Counted from the first letter of the stretch, positions 21,854 to 34,634 are shown. The stretch: DNA of 64,000 bases from Phoenix dactylifera (GCF_009389715.1 NC_052393.1:3534001-3598000); one strand, 5' to 3'. The notes: generated by a model not told the origin, from the letters alone. Program-made: numbers and translations.

Positions 21854-22414
21854 GGGGATTGATAACCTATTCTCTGTTATGGTAGGTTATCAATCTATCC
21901 ATTTTTTATTGGACAAAAAATACCCTTATTTTTTGTAACTCTTAAGGATGCTTTATGTCTTTTTATAATCTCACCTTAACTCACCCTCTCAACCCCCAAT
22001 TAATGCTCTCTCCCTCTCTCTCTCTCTCTCCAATGTGTGTGTATTTATGTATGTACATACATATGTATGCATGTATGTATGTATGTCTATATATGTATGT
22101 ATGTATGTATATGTGTGTATGTATGTATGTATGTGTGTATGTGTATGTATGTACGTATGTATGTGTATGTATGTGTATGTATGTATGTGTATGTATGTAT
22201 GTGTATGTATGTATATATGTATGTATATTTATATGTATATGTATGAGAGAGAGAGAGGGAGAGCATTAATTGGAGGGGTTAAGAGGGTGAGTAAATGTGA
22301 GATTGTAAAAAGACATAAAGTATCCTTAAAAGTTATAAAAAGTAAGGGTACTTTTTGTCTAATGAAAAATAGGTAGATTGATAACCTACCATAACAGAGA
22401 GTAGGTTATCAACC

Positions 22415-22417
<3 letters not shown>
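21854..22417. mobile_element. Foldback element with about 180-bp inverted arms
   Basis: The left arm (21854 to about 22030) and the reverse complement of the right arm (about 22243-22417) align along their length at roughly 85-90 percent. Both start GGGG(A/G)TTGATAACCTA and end in a CT tract. Each arm also contains its own hairpin: GATTGATAACCT at 21857-21868 pairs with AGGTTATCAATC at 21884-21895. The element lies between (TA)n tracts (about 21830-21853 and 22418-22466), consistent with TA-targeted insertion. The loop is a (TATG)n microsatellite. There is no transposase; open frames through the loop are low-complexity artefacts. Confidence 0.8.
22033..22243. repeat. (TATG)n microsatellite in foldback loop
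   Basis: Imperfect TATG/TGTA tetranucleotide repeats of about 210 bp form the loop between the inverted arms. They give spurious Met/Tyr/Val/Cys-rich open frames. Confidence 0.9.
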
Positions 22418-22470
<53 letters not shown>

Positions 22471-22495
22471 ATGCGCGCATACGAGCATGCGTTTG
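22418..22495. repeat. (TA)n followed by alternating GC/AT purine-pyrimidine tract
   Basis: About 24 TA units are followed by GCGCATGCGCGCAT-type alternating sequence, a candidate cruciform or Z-DNA-prone site about 350 bp upstream of the DarP-like ATG. Confidence 0.8.
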
Positions 22496-22507
22496 TGTAA
22501 GACACTA

Positions 22508-22798
22508 GATTTATAAGAAAGAGCGGGAGCCCTTGTTTACCAAGGTCCAAGATGGAGATTAACTTAAATTTCAATTGGCCCAAATTGACTAGGGCTCTGG
22601 TCAATTTCACTTTCTAGACTAGATACTGTGATCCAGCAAGATCGCCCCCTTCTTTGCGATTTATAGGAAAAATAGAAGAAAGCTCTAGTTTACCAAGATA
22701 AAAGATGGAGATTAATCATTAATGTAACCCAAAATGGCTAGGGCTAGTCAATTTCAGTTTCTAGACCACATACTGTGATCCACCAAGATCGCCCCCGT
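22508..22798. repeat. Tandemly duplicated upstream region of the DarP-like gene
   Basis: Two diverged copies of about 147-150 bp: GATTTATA starts at 22508 and 22658, and ATACTGTGATCCA starts at 22623 and 22770. Each contains GTTTACCAAG, AAGATGGAGATTAA and AAGATCGCCCCC. The second copy ends about 30 bp before the ATG at 22831, so the presumed leader or core promoter is part of the duplicated unit. Confidence 0.75.
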
Positions 22799-22830
22799 CT
22801 TTGCCGCAGCCCTGCCCCAGAGGGAAAACC

Positions 22831-25800
22831 ATGGCCCAAGCGGCGGCATTGGCGGCCGCGCCTCTAAGGAACTCCCCTCGCCCCTGGCTCTCTTCCCTCC
22901 TCTTCTTCACCCGAAAACCCTCCCCTCTCTCCTTCTCCTCCTCCACCTCCTCCGGCTCCCGCGGCCCCCGCGGCCTGAGGCCCCTCGGCGCTCCTGTGCC
23001 CGAGGACGATGACACCGATTCCGACGCCCCCCCGACCGCCAAGAAGAGCCGGAACGAGCTCAAGAGGGAGGCCCGCCGCGCCGTCCAATGGGGGATGGAG
23101 CTCTCCACCTTCTCCCCCCCTCAGATCAAACGCGTCCTCAGGTATCTTCTCTGGACTTCTTGGTTTCCCGAACGCTAATCACCAGTGATAGTATTCTGGC
23201 AGATTGTTTTATTTCCTGACTGTTGCTGTTGTTCGGATTGCAGGGTTGCTTCCCTCGACCGCGAGGTCTTCGACGCACTCATGCTCGTAAAGGTACTGCT
23301 TTATTGCATTGTTTTCTTTTTCTTTTTCCATTTGTTTTGGGGTTGGATTGACGAGGGTTGGTTTTCTGTGTTTATCGCTTCTTAACCTGGGAATGAATTT
23401 ATTTTTCGTTGGCAGAGATTGGGCCCGGACGTCCGAGAAGGGAAAAGGAGACAGTTTAACTACATTGGTATGCTTAGTTCACTTGAATATCCATGTATTT
23501 GATGAAAGGCATTTGACTGTTATGGTGTCTTTGAAGTAATTACCCTGTCATAATTTTGCCAAATTGACGACAAATTTATAATATAGGGGCTATTGGTATT
23601 CTTGTAAATGTCAATAATGGACCTGGAAATTATATCTTCCCACGTACATCAGCCAAAATGTTGACGCTTGAGATTGATTTTGGAGTCCCCTGATAAAGGA
23701 CCAAAGCTCTTTTGAAAGAATTGTTTAGGATGTACATTGCATGGTTCCAAGCAAATTGTGTTCCAGCCAACAATACTCAACCAAGTTGATGCATGAATAA
23801 TACATAATCTTCACAGCTATATATGAGTGTTAACATTTTCCTTCATGCAAAAGCTTTCACACTTCCAAACCCGATATGCCCCGATACATAAAATAACTCA
23901 AGAAACTATACCTACAACTTAAAGAAGGATCCCCACCCTGATAATAAATAACCAATGCATCCTGCTGTCCCAATGCTCCATCTCAACAAATGCACTATCT
24001 GCATTTTATTGGAATTTAATTTTACTTCCATGCTAGTATGTTGAGAGTTTCACTCCTTAGTAAACTAGCGTGCCCTATACCTATGCGAGAGTCTGGTTAT
24101 GTTGAAGGTTAGTGGAGATCATGCCTCCATGGGAACCTATGGCCCCTTTTCCTCGTGGAACTGATGTTATTTCCAGTTCTTTCCAGCTGGGTCCTAAAGA
24201 AAATCATAGACTAGGCACATCCTTGGCAGCCTGCCTTGTTCTTTTTTGGAAGTATGGATGACTTTTATTGATTATTTGAATAAAATTCACCCCCCCCCCC
24301 AAAAAAAAAAAAAACTTGCGTCATTTAATAGATGCATTCTCACTCTTAGCTGCTTCACTTCTTTTATTTTTTTCCCTTGGAGCAAGAAGTAAACCAATCT
24401 GGGTGTACTTAGCAATGGAAGTTGCTAAGTGGGGACCATATCAAGATGACAGATTCTAAAACCCTACATTCCAAAGATCCAAATGGGTATATGCATAGTA
24501 ATCTACTTGCCCTGATGAATATAATAGGATATTTTGCCATCAATTCTCGCAAATTCATCTATCTGTTGTCAACTAAATTGATCAACTAGGCTCCCCTGAG
24601 CTGGCAATTGATCCAACCAAAACTCAGTAAAAGACTTGTCACCAATTTGGTAAGGGACAAGAGGGTAGTGGATCTCAATTTTGGTATGCTTCTGCAAGTA
24701 ACATAATGGAAATCCTAGGTTTAATATTCCCAAATTGCTAGTTAGAGTATATGTTACTTTCACTTAGCCTACCAAAGAGAGGTTATTCTAGAAAGAAAAT
24801 TTCAAATTAATTTCATTTATGCAGCATTCTTCCAATCCACTAGCTTTCTCAGTCCAAGACCACCTTCAAAGATCTATTAATAAATTTCCAGCTAACAATA
24901 TGGAAGTTATCCCTTCAGAGAAATTTCTGCATCTTCCTCATAATGGTTTAAAATTCTTCTAGGAATGGTACAGGCAACAGACATATAATCTTGGAAGAAT
25001 GAGCTAATGGATTCGAGCAAGCTATATCTCCCAGCAAAGAGAGTAATTTAAATTTCCATGAATCCTATTACTTTTTACCCTGTCTGAGAGAGCCACAAAA
25101 AGAATAACTTAGCTTCTTCATAAGAGGGAGGCTCAATACTTGAGGGAAATCAACCTTAGAGATTCAAAATAAACTACAAATGCCAGATTTATTGGAGGAA
25201 CATTGCTGAAATATATCCTGCTTTTCTCTTTGCTCAATAAAGAGACCATTAAAGAAAGATAATGTAGTGACAAGATCGTCTAAGTAAGATAGGAGATGTC
25301 AGCTTTGCAGAAAATTACCAAAGTATGCTCAAAAAATAAGGTGAGTTACAAGGATATTATTACCAAACTTGTAAGCTAAATTTGGCATTTGGAAATGACC
25401 AGAGCAGGATGGCAAGAAAGATACACCGTGACAGTAATGAAAAGATGAGGTGAGAGGATCATCTTGCCTTACACTTAGTGAGACCATAGGGAGCTATTGA
25501 AAGGAATAGGGAATGAAGGAGCATCTGCATATTCCTTAATCCTACTTATCCAAATCTCATTGAATCCCAGATTTTTAAAATCTTGAATGAAGAACTTCCT
25601 ATTTATGCTGGAAGATGCCTTCCAAAAAATCAACTTTAATGCAACATTTTTGGCCCCTTTATTTTTCAGAAAACCATCAGTCGTCTGTTGGAAGGAGGAT
25701 ATGTTTGACAAATAACCTTTCCTTGATAAAAGCATGCCAATTCAAAGATATTAGATCTTGCATGATAACTTGAAGTCTGTCTGCAAGAACTTAGTAATAA

Positions 25801-28036
25801 ACTTGTACAGATTATTGTAGGAAGAAATAGGTCTTAAATCTGCAAGAGAACAAGCGATCATCAGAATGAAGGCGACAAAAATCTGAATTACCTCATTAAA
25901 CAATTTTTTAGAAGTGAAGAAACAAGAAACAGCAGTGCAGATATCATCTTTAATCAAATGCCAGTTTTTTTGGAGGAAACTGTCAGTGAAACAATCAGGC
26001 CTTGGCGATCGATAAGGGTTGGATTTCATAACAGCTTGCTCTAGTTCATGGAAGGTACAGGCCAACTCATCTATCTTGCCATATTACGAGAAATTAATCT
26101 TGTAAAGAAAAACTTTGAGATGAATAATCGTCACCTTTTGATCCAAAAGGACTACTATAGAATTGCATTGCATCTTTTTTAACATTGATAGCCTCAGATC
26201 TAGTTCCAGTAACAAGTAAAATGTTATCAGAGGACCTTCTCGACTGAATAGTTTTGTAGAAAACATTTGAATTCCTGTCACCCAATGTGAGCCACTGGAT
26301 TCCATCTGCCATAAGTCACTCCACCATATCAAGAATTGATTCTTTATTCAAATTTCTTTTCTTCCATTTAGTGTCTGGGGTTTTCAATCCAATCTTTCAG
26401 ATCCTGTCAACCGTTCACTTTTCTTTTCTTAGTGCTTGATTGTGTGGATCATTTACTGGATAGTCTAATTCAAAGATCATACAATATGTGCATGTCTGTG
26501 TGTTGACACAGGTTTTTGTTTTTTTTTTGCTGTTTTATAAATTACTTTGTTTTGATGGATTTTTTACAATTTATGTTAGGAAGACTGTTGCGGAAAGCAC
26601 AACCTGATTTGATGGATGCTCTAATTCAGGCTTCTAAAGATGGTGACAATAGTAGGCTGCTTGCTTTCTCTGGTCAGGAAACATGGTCTATTGAAGATGA
26701 TGAAGAGGAAGAAGAAATCACATATGAGGAGGAGGTAAACAATACTACATTTGCCCTGAGTGTAGATTTTGCCCTCTTCAGTTGCCATGATATCTTGTAA
26801 CATATTATTAATTCACAATCATTTCGCTGCTGATGCCACGCTCATTATGGGAATTTCTTCTAGGAGAGTGAGAACTATATAGAAATAGCAGCCAGATGGT
26901 TTGATGGCCTTGTTTACAAAGATCCATCAATTACGAATGAAGTGTACTCAGTTGAAAATGTCGAATTTGATCGTCAGGTATTATTGTTTTTCTAAATTTT
27001 GACTTTAAAATATATGACTTAAGCATGACAGAAAAGTCTAACACTGACATCATGAAGTTTTTCTATGATGACCAATGCCTCAAAAGAAAAAAAAATAGCA
27101 TGCTATTCGAACCAGAAATGCATATTTCATATTATTTCTTGCTTAACATTTTTGCTGAGGCATGATTTATGTAAGATTGGGATGCATTTTTGCCACTTCA
27201 TGTGATATGCGTACTTGTTCATATGTCTTTAAGCTGATTTCACTTGTTTGTAATTCCAAAGTTTTTGCTGAGGCTTGATTTTTTAAGTTTTAGATGCATA
27301 TTCGTTACTTCATGTGAAATCACTTGTTTGTGTGCCCAAATGTATACTTGTTTGTAATTGGGAAAAATTGTTTCATTTTTTAAAATTACTCGTTAACATC
27401 TCATTAGAATCTAAGAGCTCCTACAATTGACTTATTCATCCTCAGCAAATACTTGCACAAGATTACTCAAGCTTTCTTGCATCTATAAGCATGAGCAGTC
27501 ATAAGAATCTATACATAAGGAGAAAAAAACAAGACTCATTTCATCAAGGTTATATGTATTGATTGTGAAGTTTGAAGATGGCAATTTTAGCCTCATTACA
27601 TGCCTTTGTCATAGTGGCAATAATTTTCAAGGCAGCTCTTTGTTTGCTGTCAAAGAGAAAACTTGGATTCACAAAAGATTTTCCTATTAGATGTGATGAT
27701 TTGTTGGTTTTCCTATGCTCTTGGCTATTATTTGGCACCCCATTTTCGGATCAGGTTATAACTTCAAATTTTTTACTTGCTATTGGAGGCATCGTCAGCA
27801 TTACCATGCCTGGAGAAAAAAAAAGAAAGGAAGGTGGTCCAATGACTGAACAGCTGATTTCAGCAAAAAAAAAAAAAGACTGAACAGCTGAAGGGCAAAC
27901 TAAGCTGTCCTCAGGGTTCTCCATAATAATTATGCCCCATTCCTTTAGCCAATTTAGCTCATAATTTAAATTTATCCTCCTCTAATAAAAATTTAAAGAC
28001 ACAGAACACACACACACACTCAGAGAGAGATAGATG

Positions 28037-28107
<71 letters not shown>

Positions 28108-31100
28108 CGATGGAACTTTGACCTAAAACCTGCTGTTTTTTATTTGAGATTGTCCAAAAAAACTTCTCTCTCAAAACTGTGACAGATCATCTAAATCGTG
28201 ATAAAATATAGAGTTGGAAGAAAAATTGAAAACTGAAGTTAAGAAGTACAAGAAAAGGCTAGAATCACCTCTAGAGTTGATTGGAACTAATACTAATCAG
28301 GAGAACTTCTCCATGACAATACCTTGACCTTAATTCACATGCCTAATTCCATCTATATGGATTTTTTGGATCAAAGTTTGTCCATCAAAGTGTAGACTAT
28401 TTTATGATGGGCTCAAAATCTAACATCAGTTCTCTCTTTGTTGCTGTCTAGCTACTGACTTGGGTGATTTTGGCCAAGAATGGGGCCCTCTGTAATAATT
28501 AGAAAGCCAACTGGTGGAAGGATATTTTGCTGGTCATGTGATTTAAGATCATGCTTTCTGAAAAGCAGTCTGCCCTCCATGGTTTCATTGAACTTGAATA
28601 GTGTCTGCATGGAGGAGGAAAATGTGGGTAGGAAGCTCACATTTAGGGCAAGTTGCTTTACTGGTTAGATAGTTAGGCTCATGTAGCTAAAAGGAAAACT
28701 TTCATTAAAAACCAAATTCAATGTTTCACTATATCATTATTCAAATTCCATACTTGTGTTATTTATGATATGAATATTAATTGCTCTAAATAATCCAAAC
28801 TATCAAATCAAAAACCATTAAACAGGATTAAAATGGCTGTAATTAAATAGCGGTACCTGGAATGCACTATAATAATACAAGAGTCATGTGTTATAGGGAA
28901 AACATTGATGTCTTCCTACAACCTCTTTCTAGTTTTATTGATCCCTTGCTACTAATGATCTTCGTTACCTAGACACTCACGTCTAGATCTTAGGATCATG
29001 TTCGATACATATTTAAATTGCACATGCATAAGACAGTCATAACTTAATAAATTTTTTGGTTGCAGTTTTTAGATATTGGTGGAGAGTTGGACATTTCCAA
29101 CAAGGAGTTTGATCTGCTAAGAAAATGTTAAAAGTGAGCTTTTGTTCTTTAAACAGATTGGTTATGAGTTAGTTTTCAAAATAACTTTGAAATTGTTATG
29201 TTCTGAAAATCTTTAAGCTAATTGGAAAGATTGAAAGAGAAACTATATATATATATATATGGCCTGTATCTTGCCCTATTTCCCCTACAAAATATGCTTT
29301 CTTGAATGTTTGCTTGTCATCATGGCTTGTTCAAGCACTCACTTTCAAATAGTAAGTTATCCGCTTTATTGATGATGTGGTTCACCTGCATATCACTCAT
29401 TATTATCATGCCACTATATTCTGTTGAGCCACTAACCCCAAAGACTATCTTTCATTTGCACATAAAGGCTTAGACATGAACCCCTCAATAAGTTTATCTT
29501 CATACTCTTGATAGAAAATTATGTAAAATAGCGGGCAAGTTATCATCATTGACTCCAACAGTACCTAGAGTAAGTTTCATTATGGTAATATCAATCAAAT
29601 TACCCGCAAAAGCCTCACAACTAATATGATTGTATTTTAATAAAATAAATTAGGCTCAACAATTTTGAAAAATGGATCCTGAATGCATGGATTGTTAAAA
29701 TTTCATGATTTCTTATCTCTATGAATCAAAGAAATTTGTGCTTCTTTAGCCTCCTTCAAGCAAGGAGAAGATGAAGTGATAGCAGGTACAAACAAGGAGC
29801 AACAAAGTTTGATGCAAATCATATTATATTAATATGGATGACAACACAAATGTATAAGATACACATGTTTGTGCTCACTGTGGTGGTGGAAAATGACACT
29901 TAATGATATGAGAATGTACAGACAAGCACGTTATAGACTAAGATACAATATATGCACATTAACTTCGTTTAAGGTAGATTATGCATCAGCAATTTATTGA
30001 GCAGGACCAGTAATTGCTGAATAATGTGGAACTTCGGTAAAGTTCCAAATCTGCATCTTGGAGCAGTGTTTGACATTTCGGTTAAAACCGAAATGAAATC
30101 TCTCCTTGTTTGCTGGTTTTCAGCTTAAACTGACCAAAAGCAGCCGAAACCCTTTCTTTCATTTGACACTTCAAACCCTGATCCCTTGTTTTTCACAATA
30201 AATATAATCCTTGACAGGTAAAATAGTCCTTATTATGGTACTTTACAAAGATTATTATAAATAATTAAGAAAGAAATTTTACATAATTAAATGTAACATT
30301 CCATAACTACATGGATTGGTGGTGTGCTATCTTGTTATTATCCCTATCCCTGTCAATTTTCTCACCTACATGATGATGATGGCCACCATTATTTATGTGA
30401 CCCACCTTGCAATGGTACGTTGTATTTAATAGGTAATTCTAATTTATTTTATTTTATACAATTACGTACTTATTTGGTTTGTTTTGGCTTGATTGAGTGA
30501 TATTAGTATTGGTATATTACTCAAAGGATCGGACAAAGCTATCAATCTTCAATTTATTTTAAACTCAGGCCAAAATGATCTGAATTTTATGATTTCAGAT
30601 AACCTAAAACATAATCAAATGATATGAGTTATCATGTCTTGAGTTTTTATTTGTTTTCTTATTTTCTATTTTTGGATTTTTCTTGACTTTTTTTGACTGA
30701 AATTCATAATGAACTATCAAATTGCTGAATGTGCCGAAACCAAAACTCTATCGGAGGGGTCAAAACCAAAACCAATACCAAGTTTTAAACTCATAGAGAC
30801 CTCTGGTATGAGTTTGCAGATTAGATCCTTGATATGCTCAAGATGCGACCATGTTATTATTCGATAATTGAGTTTCCATGAGCTTTTTCATAAAGGGGCT
30901 TCTAAGTGAAGCATCAACAACATCATTAGGACTCGATCTACTATATTTGCTGGTTTTCAGCTTAAACTGGCCAAAAGCAGCCGAAACCCTTTCTTTCATT
31001 TGACACTTCAAACCCTGATCCCTTGTTTTTCACAATAAATATAATCCTTGACAGGTAAAATAGTCCTTATTATGGTACTTTACAAAGATTATTATAAATA

Positions 31101-33280
31101 ATTCAGAAAGAAATTTTACATAATTAAATGTAACATTCCATAACTACATGGATTGGTGGTGTGCTATCTTGTTATAATCCCTATCCCTGTCAATTTTCTC
31201 ACCTACATGATGATAATGGCCACCATTATTTATGTGACCCACCTTGCAATGGTACGTTGTATTTAATCGGTAATTCTAATTTATTCTGTTTTATACAATT
31301 ACGTACTTATTTGGTTTGTTTTTGCTTGATTGAGTGATATTACTTATTAGTATTGGTATATTACTCAAAGGATCAGACAAAGCTATCAATCTTCAATTTA
31401 TTTTAAACTCAGGCCAAAATGATCTGAATTTTATGATTTCAGATAACCTAAAACATAATCAAATGATATGAGATATCATGTCTTGAATTTTTATTTTTTT
31501 TCTTATTTTTTATTTTTGGATTTCTCTTAACTTTTTTGACTGAAATTCATAATGAACTATCAAATTGCCGAATGTGCCGAAACCAAAACTCTATCGGAGG
31601 GGTCAAAACCAAAACCAATACCAAGTTTTAAACTCATAGAGACCTCTGGTATGAGTTTGCAGATTAGATCCTTGATATGCTCAAGATGCGACCATGTTAT
31701 TATTCGATAATTGAGTTTCCATGAGCTTTTTCATAAAGGGGCTTCTAAGTGAAGCATCAACAACATCATTAGGACTCGATCTACTATATTTGCTGGTTTT
31801 CAGCTTAAACTGACCAAAAGCAGCCAAAACCCTTTCTTTCATTTGACACTTCAAACCCTGATCCCTTGTTTTTCACAATAAATATAATCCTTGACAGGTA
31901 AAATAATCCTTATTATGGTACTTTACAAAGATTATTATAAATAATTCAGAAAGAATTTTTACATAATTAAATGTAACATTCCATAACTACATGGATTGGT
32001 GGTGTGCTATCTTGTTATTATCCCTATCCCTGTCAATTTTCTCACCTACATGATGATGATGGCCACCATTATTTATGTGACCCACCTTGCAATGGTACGT
32101 TGTATTTAATCGGTAATTCTAATTTATTCTATTTTATGCAATTACGTACTTATTTGGTTTGTTTTGGCTTGATTGAGTGATATTAGTATTGGTATATTAC
32201 TCAAAGGATCAGACAAAGCTATCAATCTTCAATTTATTTTAAACTCAGGCCAAAATGATCTGAATTTTATGATTTCAGATAACCTAAAACATAATCAAAT
32301 GATATGAGATATCATGTCTTGAGTTTTTATTTTTTTTCTTATTTTCTATTTTTAGATTTTTCTTGACCTTTTTTGACTGAAATTCATAACGAACTATCAA
32401 ATTGCTGAATGTGCCGAAACCAAAACTCTATTGGAGGGGTCAAAACCAAAACCAATACCAAGTTTTAAACTCAGAGAGACCTCTGGTATGAGTTTGCAGA
32501 TTAGATCCTTGATATGCTCAAGATGCGACCATGTTATTATTCGGTCATTGAGTTTCCATGAGCTTTTTCATAAAGGGGCTTCTAAGTGAAGCATCAACAA
32601 CATCATTAGGACTCAAGCAATGAAAGCTGCATGAATGTGCTGGTTTTTGAGGAAGGGACCATCGCATTTCCCCAGCTTTCTATGTTGATAGCTAGAAAAG
32701 CATGCTGCAAATCTTTGACTGAAATTCCTTTCGTCATTGCTTCTTCATGAGATATATATGTATAGCTGGTCTGACAATCAATGTAACACGTTTCAAATTT
32801 TTGGAGACTTGTTCATCAATGTGAAATGTGATGGTGGGCATGGACTTATTGACTTGACAATGCTATTGCCAGGAACTGCGGAAGCTTGTTCGTAGAGTAC
32901 ACTCAATCGAAGGCCCCCAGGTTGACGAAAATGGGGCAGAATATGATGCTATGCTGACTGAAGCAAAGAAGCCTCTCATTCGCTTCTTACGTTCTTTAGC
33001 AAAGAAATCATTGGCTGAACAAAGTGAGTAGTTTTAACATTTATTTCTAGTATTAAATATTATATTCAAAAAGATTATCATATTGAACAAGCAAAGCATC
33101 TTAGAACCCATCACAATATTGCGCACTTGCTCAAGCTGTGTTAGCCATGTCATCGTCCTGTTTATTTTCTTATCGACATCAATTATTGAAGTATCCTTGA
33201 GAACTCTGATTGGGTGACTATTTAGTCAGATTGTCTAGCTCTCACTATGATGTCCCTATGCAGATGGAAATCTGTCTTAA
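22831..33280 (+). CDS. DUF615 / DarP (YjgA)-like ribosome maturation protein, probably organellar
   Basis: Seven exons: 22831-23141, 23244-23292, 23416-23467, 26580-26734, 26864-26977, 32873-33023, 33264-33280. All introns are GT-AG and the reading frame closes at 282 aa. Residues 1 to about 50 are rich in Ala, Ser, Pro and Arg with no acidic residue, like a plastid or mitochondrial transit peptide. The core matches bacterial DarP/YjgA: KSRNELKREARRAVQWGMEL, VFDALMLVKRLGPDVREGKR, RQFNYIGRLLRKAQPDLMDA, then a C-terminal helix LRKLVRRVHSIEG and KPLIRFLRSLAKKSLAE. Bacterial DarP binds late 50S ribosomal precursors, so a role in organelle large-subunit assembly is inferred. An acidic linker (about aa 145-160, DDEEEEEITYEEE) separates the two halves. 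The tiny last exon (GNLS, stop) is the least certain part. Introns 3 and 5 are bloated by repeats. Confidence 0.85.
24240..24315 (+). repeat. Possible LINE 3' end in intron 3
   Basis: TTTTATTGATTATTTGAATA followed by a C-run and an A-run (24291-24315) resembles the 3' terminus of a plant LINE in plus orientation. No coding sequence is recognisable upstream, so the call is tentative. Confidence 0.25.
24560..26340 (-). pseudogene. Decayed LINE reverse transcriptase, antisense in intron 3
   Basis: Minus-strand translations in several frames show, in order, WLTLGDRNSNVFYKTIQSRR, FHELEQAVMKSNPYRSPRPD, SLADLRPISSYNNLYKFITK, KNVALKLIFWKASSSINRKF, KNLGFNEIWISRIKEYADAP and GGLGLRKLVDWKNAA. These are the linker, RT and post-RT regions of plant LINE ORF2. 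Several stops and frameshifts break it. No FADD active-site motif is intact. It is an old insertion, spliced out with intron 3 of the DarP-like gene. Confidence 0.85.
28022..28104. repeat. (GATA)n then (GA)n microsatellite
   Basis: About ten GATA units continue into about a dozen GA units, inside intron 5 of the DarP-like gene. Confidence 0.9.
30111..32614. repeat. Three-unit tandem array, about 840 bp per unit, in intron 5
   Basis: Three head-to-tail copies start at 30111, 30948 and 31791 (spacings 837 and 843) and end near 30937, 31777 and 32614. Identity by eye is well above 95 percent. Unit 2 carries a 7-bp local duplication near 31340. No open frame, terminal inverted repeat or tRNA-like box is evident. 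The units make up almost half of the 5.9-kb intron between exons 5 and 6 of the DarP-like gene. Confidence 0.9.
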
Positions 33281-34626
33281 AATTTTCAAAAGCAGATTCT
33301 GATGAAGACAAGACAGCCGTGGCTCCTTTCATCTGCAACCTGTCATTGGCATTATAGATGCGAACTTCCCCCGACCACTCAGAGCCGGACCTTATCTTGT
33401 TTCCATTGTGAAATGTTGAGATCTGGAGCTGTGGCTGATTATAACCACTTTGGCCATGCCTGTGGTTGGCTTGGAATCAATTCCCACTTGACCGAAAGTA
33501 TGTGATTCCTGATAAGCTAGCTCTAGGGACAACTCATGTCTTGCTTTGAAGAATGATTGGATACACCTTTTTTTCGATGATTAATCATTCATTTCCATGA
33601 TTTCGTGTGAAGCAAAATAACTCCGCCTTTCCTGCCATTCACATTGGCAAGCTTTTAAATCCATGGTTCGCCGAATGATCGATCATGGGTGGTCGGTCGT
33701 TGGAGCTGAGATCAAATTCAAGATTCTTGCTTTGGGCCTAACTATATTCTTCACATTGTGCATTATCACTTAAATCTAGTCAATGGCTTTGTGACCGCGT
33801 TAGTTCCGAATCTATATATTTTCTTTTGTGAATGATGCTTTATTTTTCTTTTTGATAAAAAAACTTGTGTAGCTGTATGCCTTCTTTCTAGCTCGAATTG
33901 TAATCTATGCGCAACTGGAGTGTCAATTTTCCGAAAAGAAGCATAAAAATGCTGTTCGCTGGTCAGAACAGAACAATGTATAAAGCTTAAAAATCTAGTC
34001 CTCAAGTCGTCTGGATCAGCTCGTGATCATGCGAAAGGAATCCAAAATGCCTGATTGTGGGCTTCAATTACAAGCTATATTTGGAGCTTTCGGTTCGGTA
34101 CTCCTTTACGTGAAGCTTTATCTTCCCTTTATAGAACGAAGGAAAAAGAATGGAAAAAACAAGGCATCTCAATTCGGTGAATGTCTTGTGTGGGAAAATC
34201 TTCTAGTATTTTTAAGCATCGTGGACCAGTCCTCCTTAGGACCCGTTCAACAACACATCACCATGGCCATCAAGGAGTGCATGTATATTGGCCCATAAGA
34301 GCCTGCCATGTGGATGTAGAACGTTGGAATTTGGTTTGTCAAGATTGGTGATAACGTTTCCATTTCCCAAACAGTATAATTGACTTTTTCTCCATTTCTC
34401 ACATTTTAAATACCCAAGGTGGATGGGATGCTTTCTTTCCGGTGTGAAAATTTTAGACACAATTTTAGATACCCATGATTTAGACACCCTTTGTCCGGAA
34501 CCTGAAACTTTATGAGGCGACTGCAAAAATTGGGTGCCTAGCCCAACTTACCATCAATTAAAGAGATGGAAACCTGGAGGTTATACTATTATACTTTGAC
34601 TCCTTGAGATGTAAAAGGTGGTTAGC
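33281..34626. other. 3' region of the DarP-like gene and spacer
   Basis: The first few hundred bases are presumably the 3' untranslated region. Short open frames further on have no recognisable domain. Confidence 0.45.
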
Positions 34627-34634
34627 CTTGTAGT

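Noticed and set aside
21955..22376. Open frames of about 70-113 codons rich in Met, Tyr, Val and Cys
   Set aside because: They are translations of the (TATG)n microsatellite in the foldback loop; no coding evidence.
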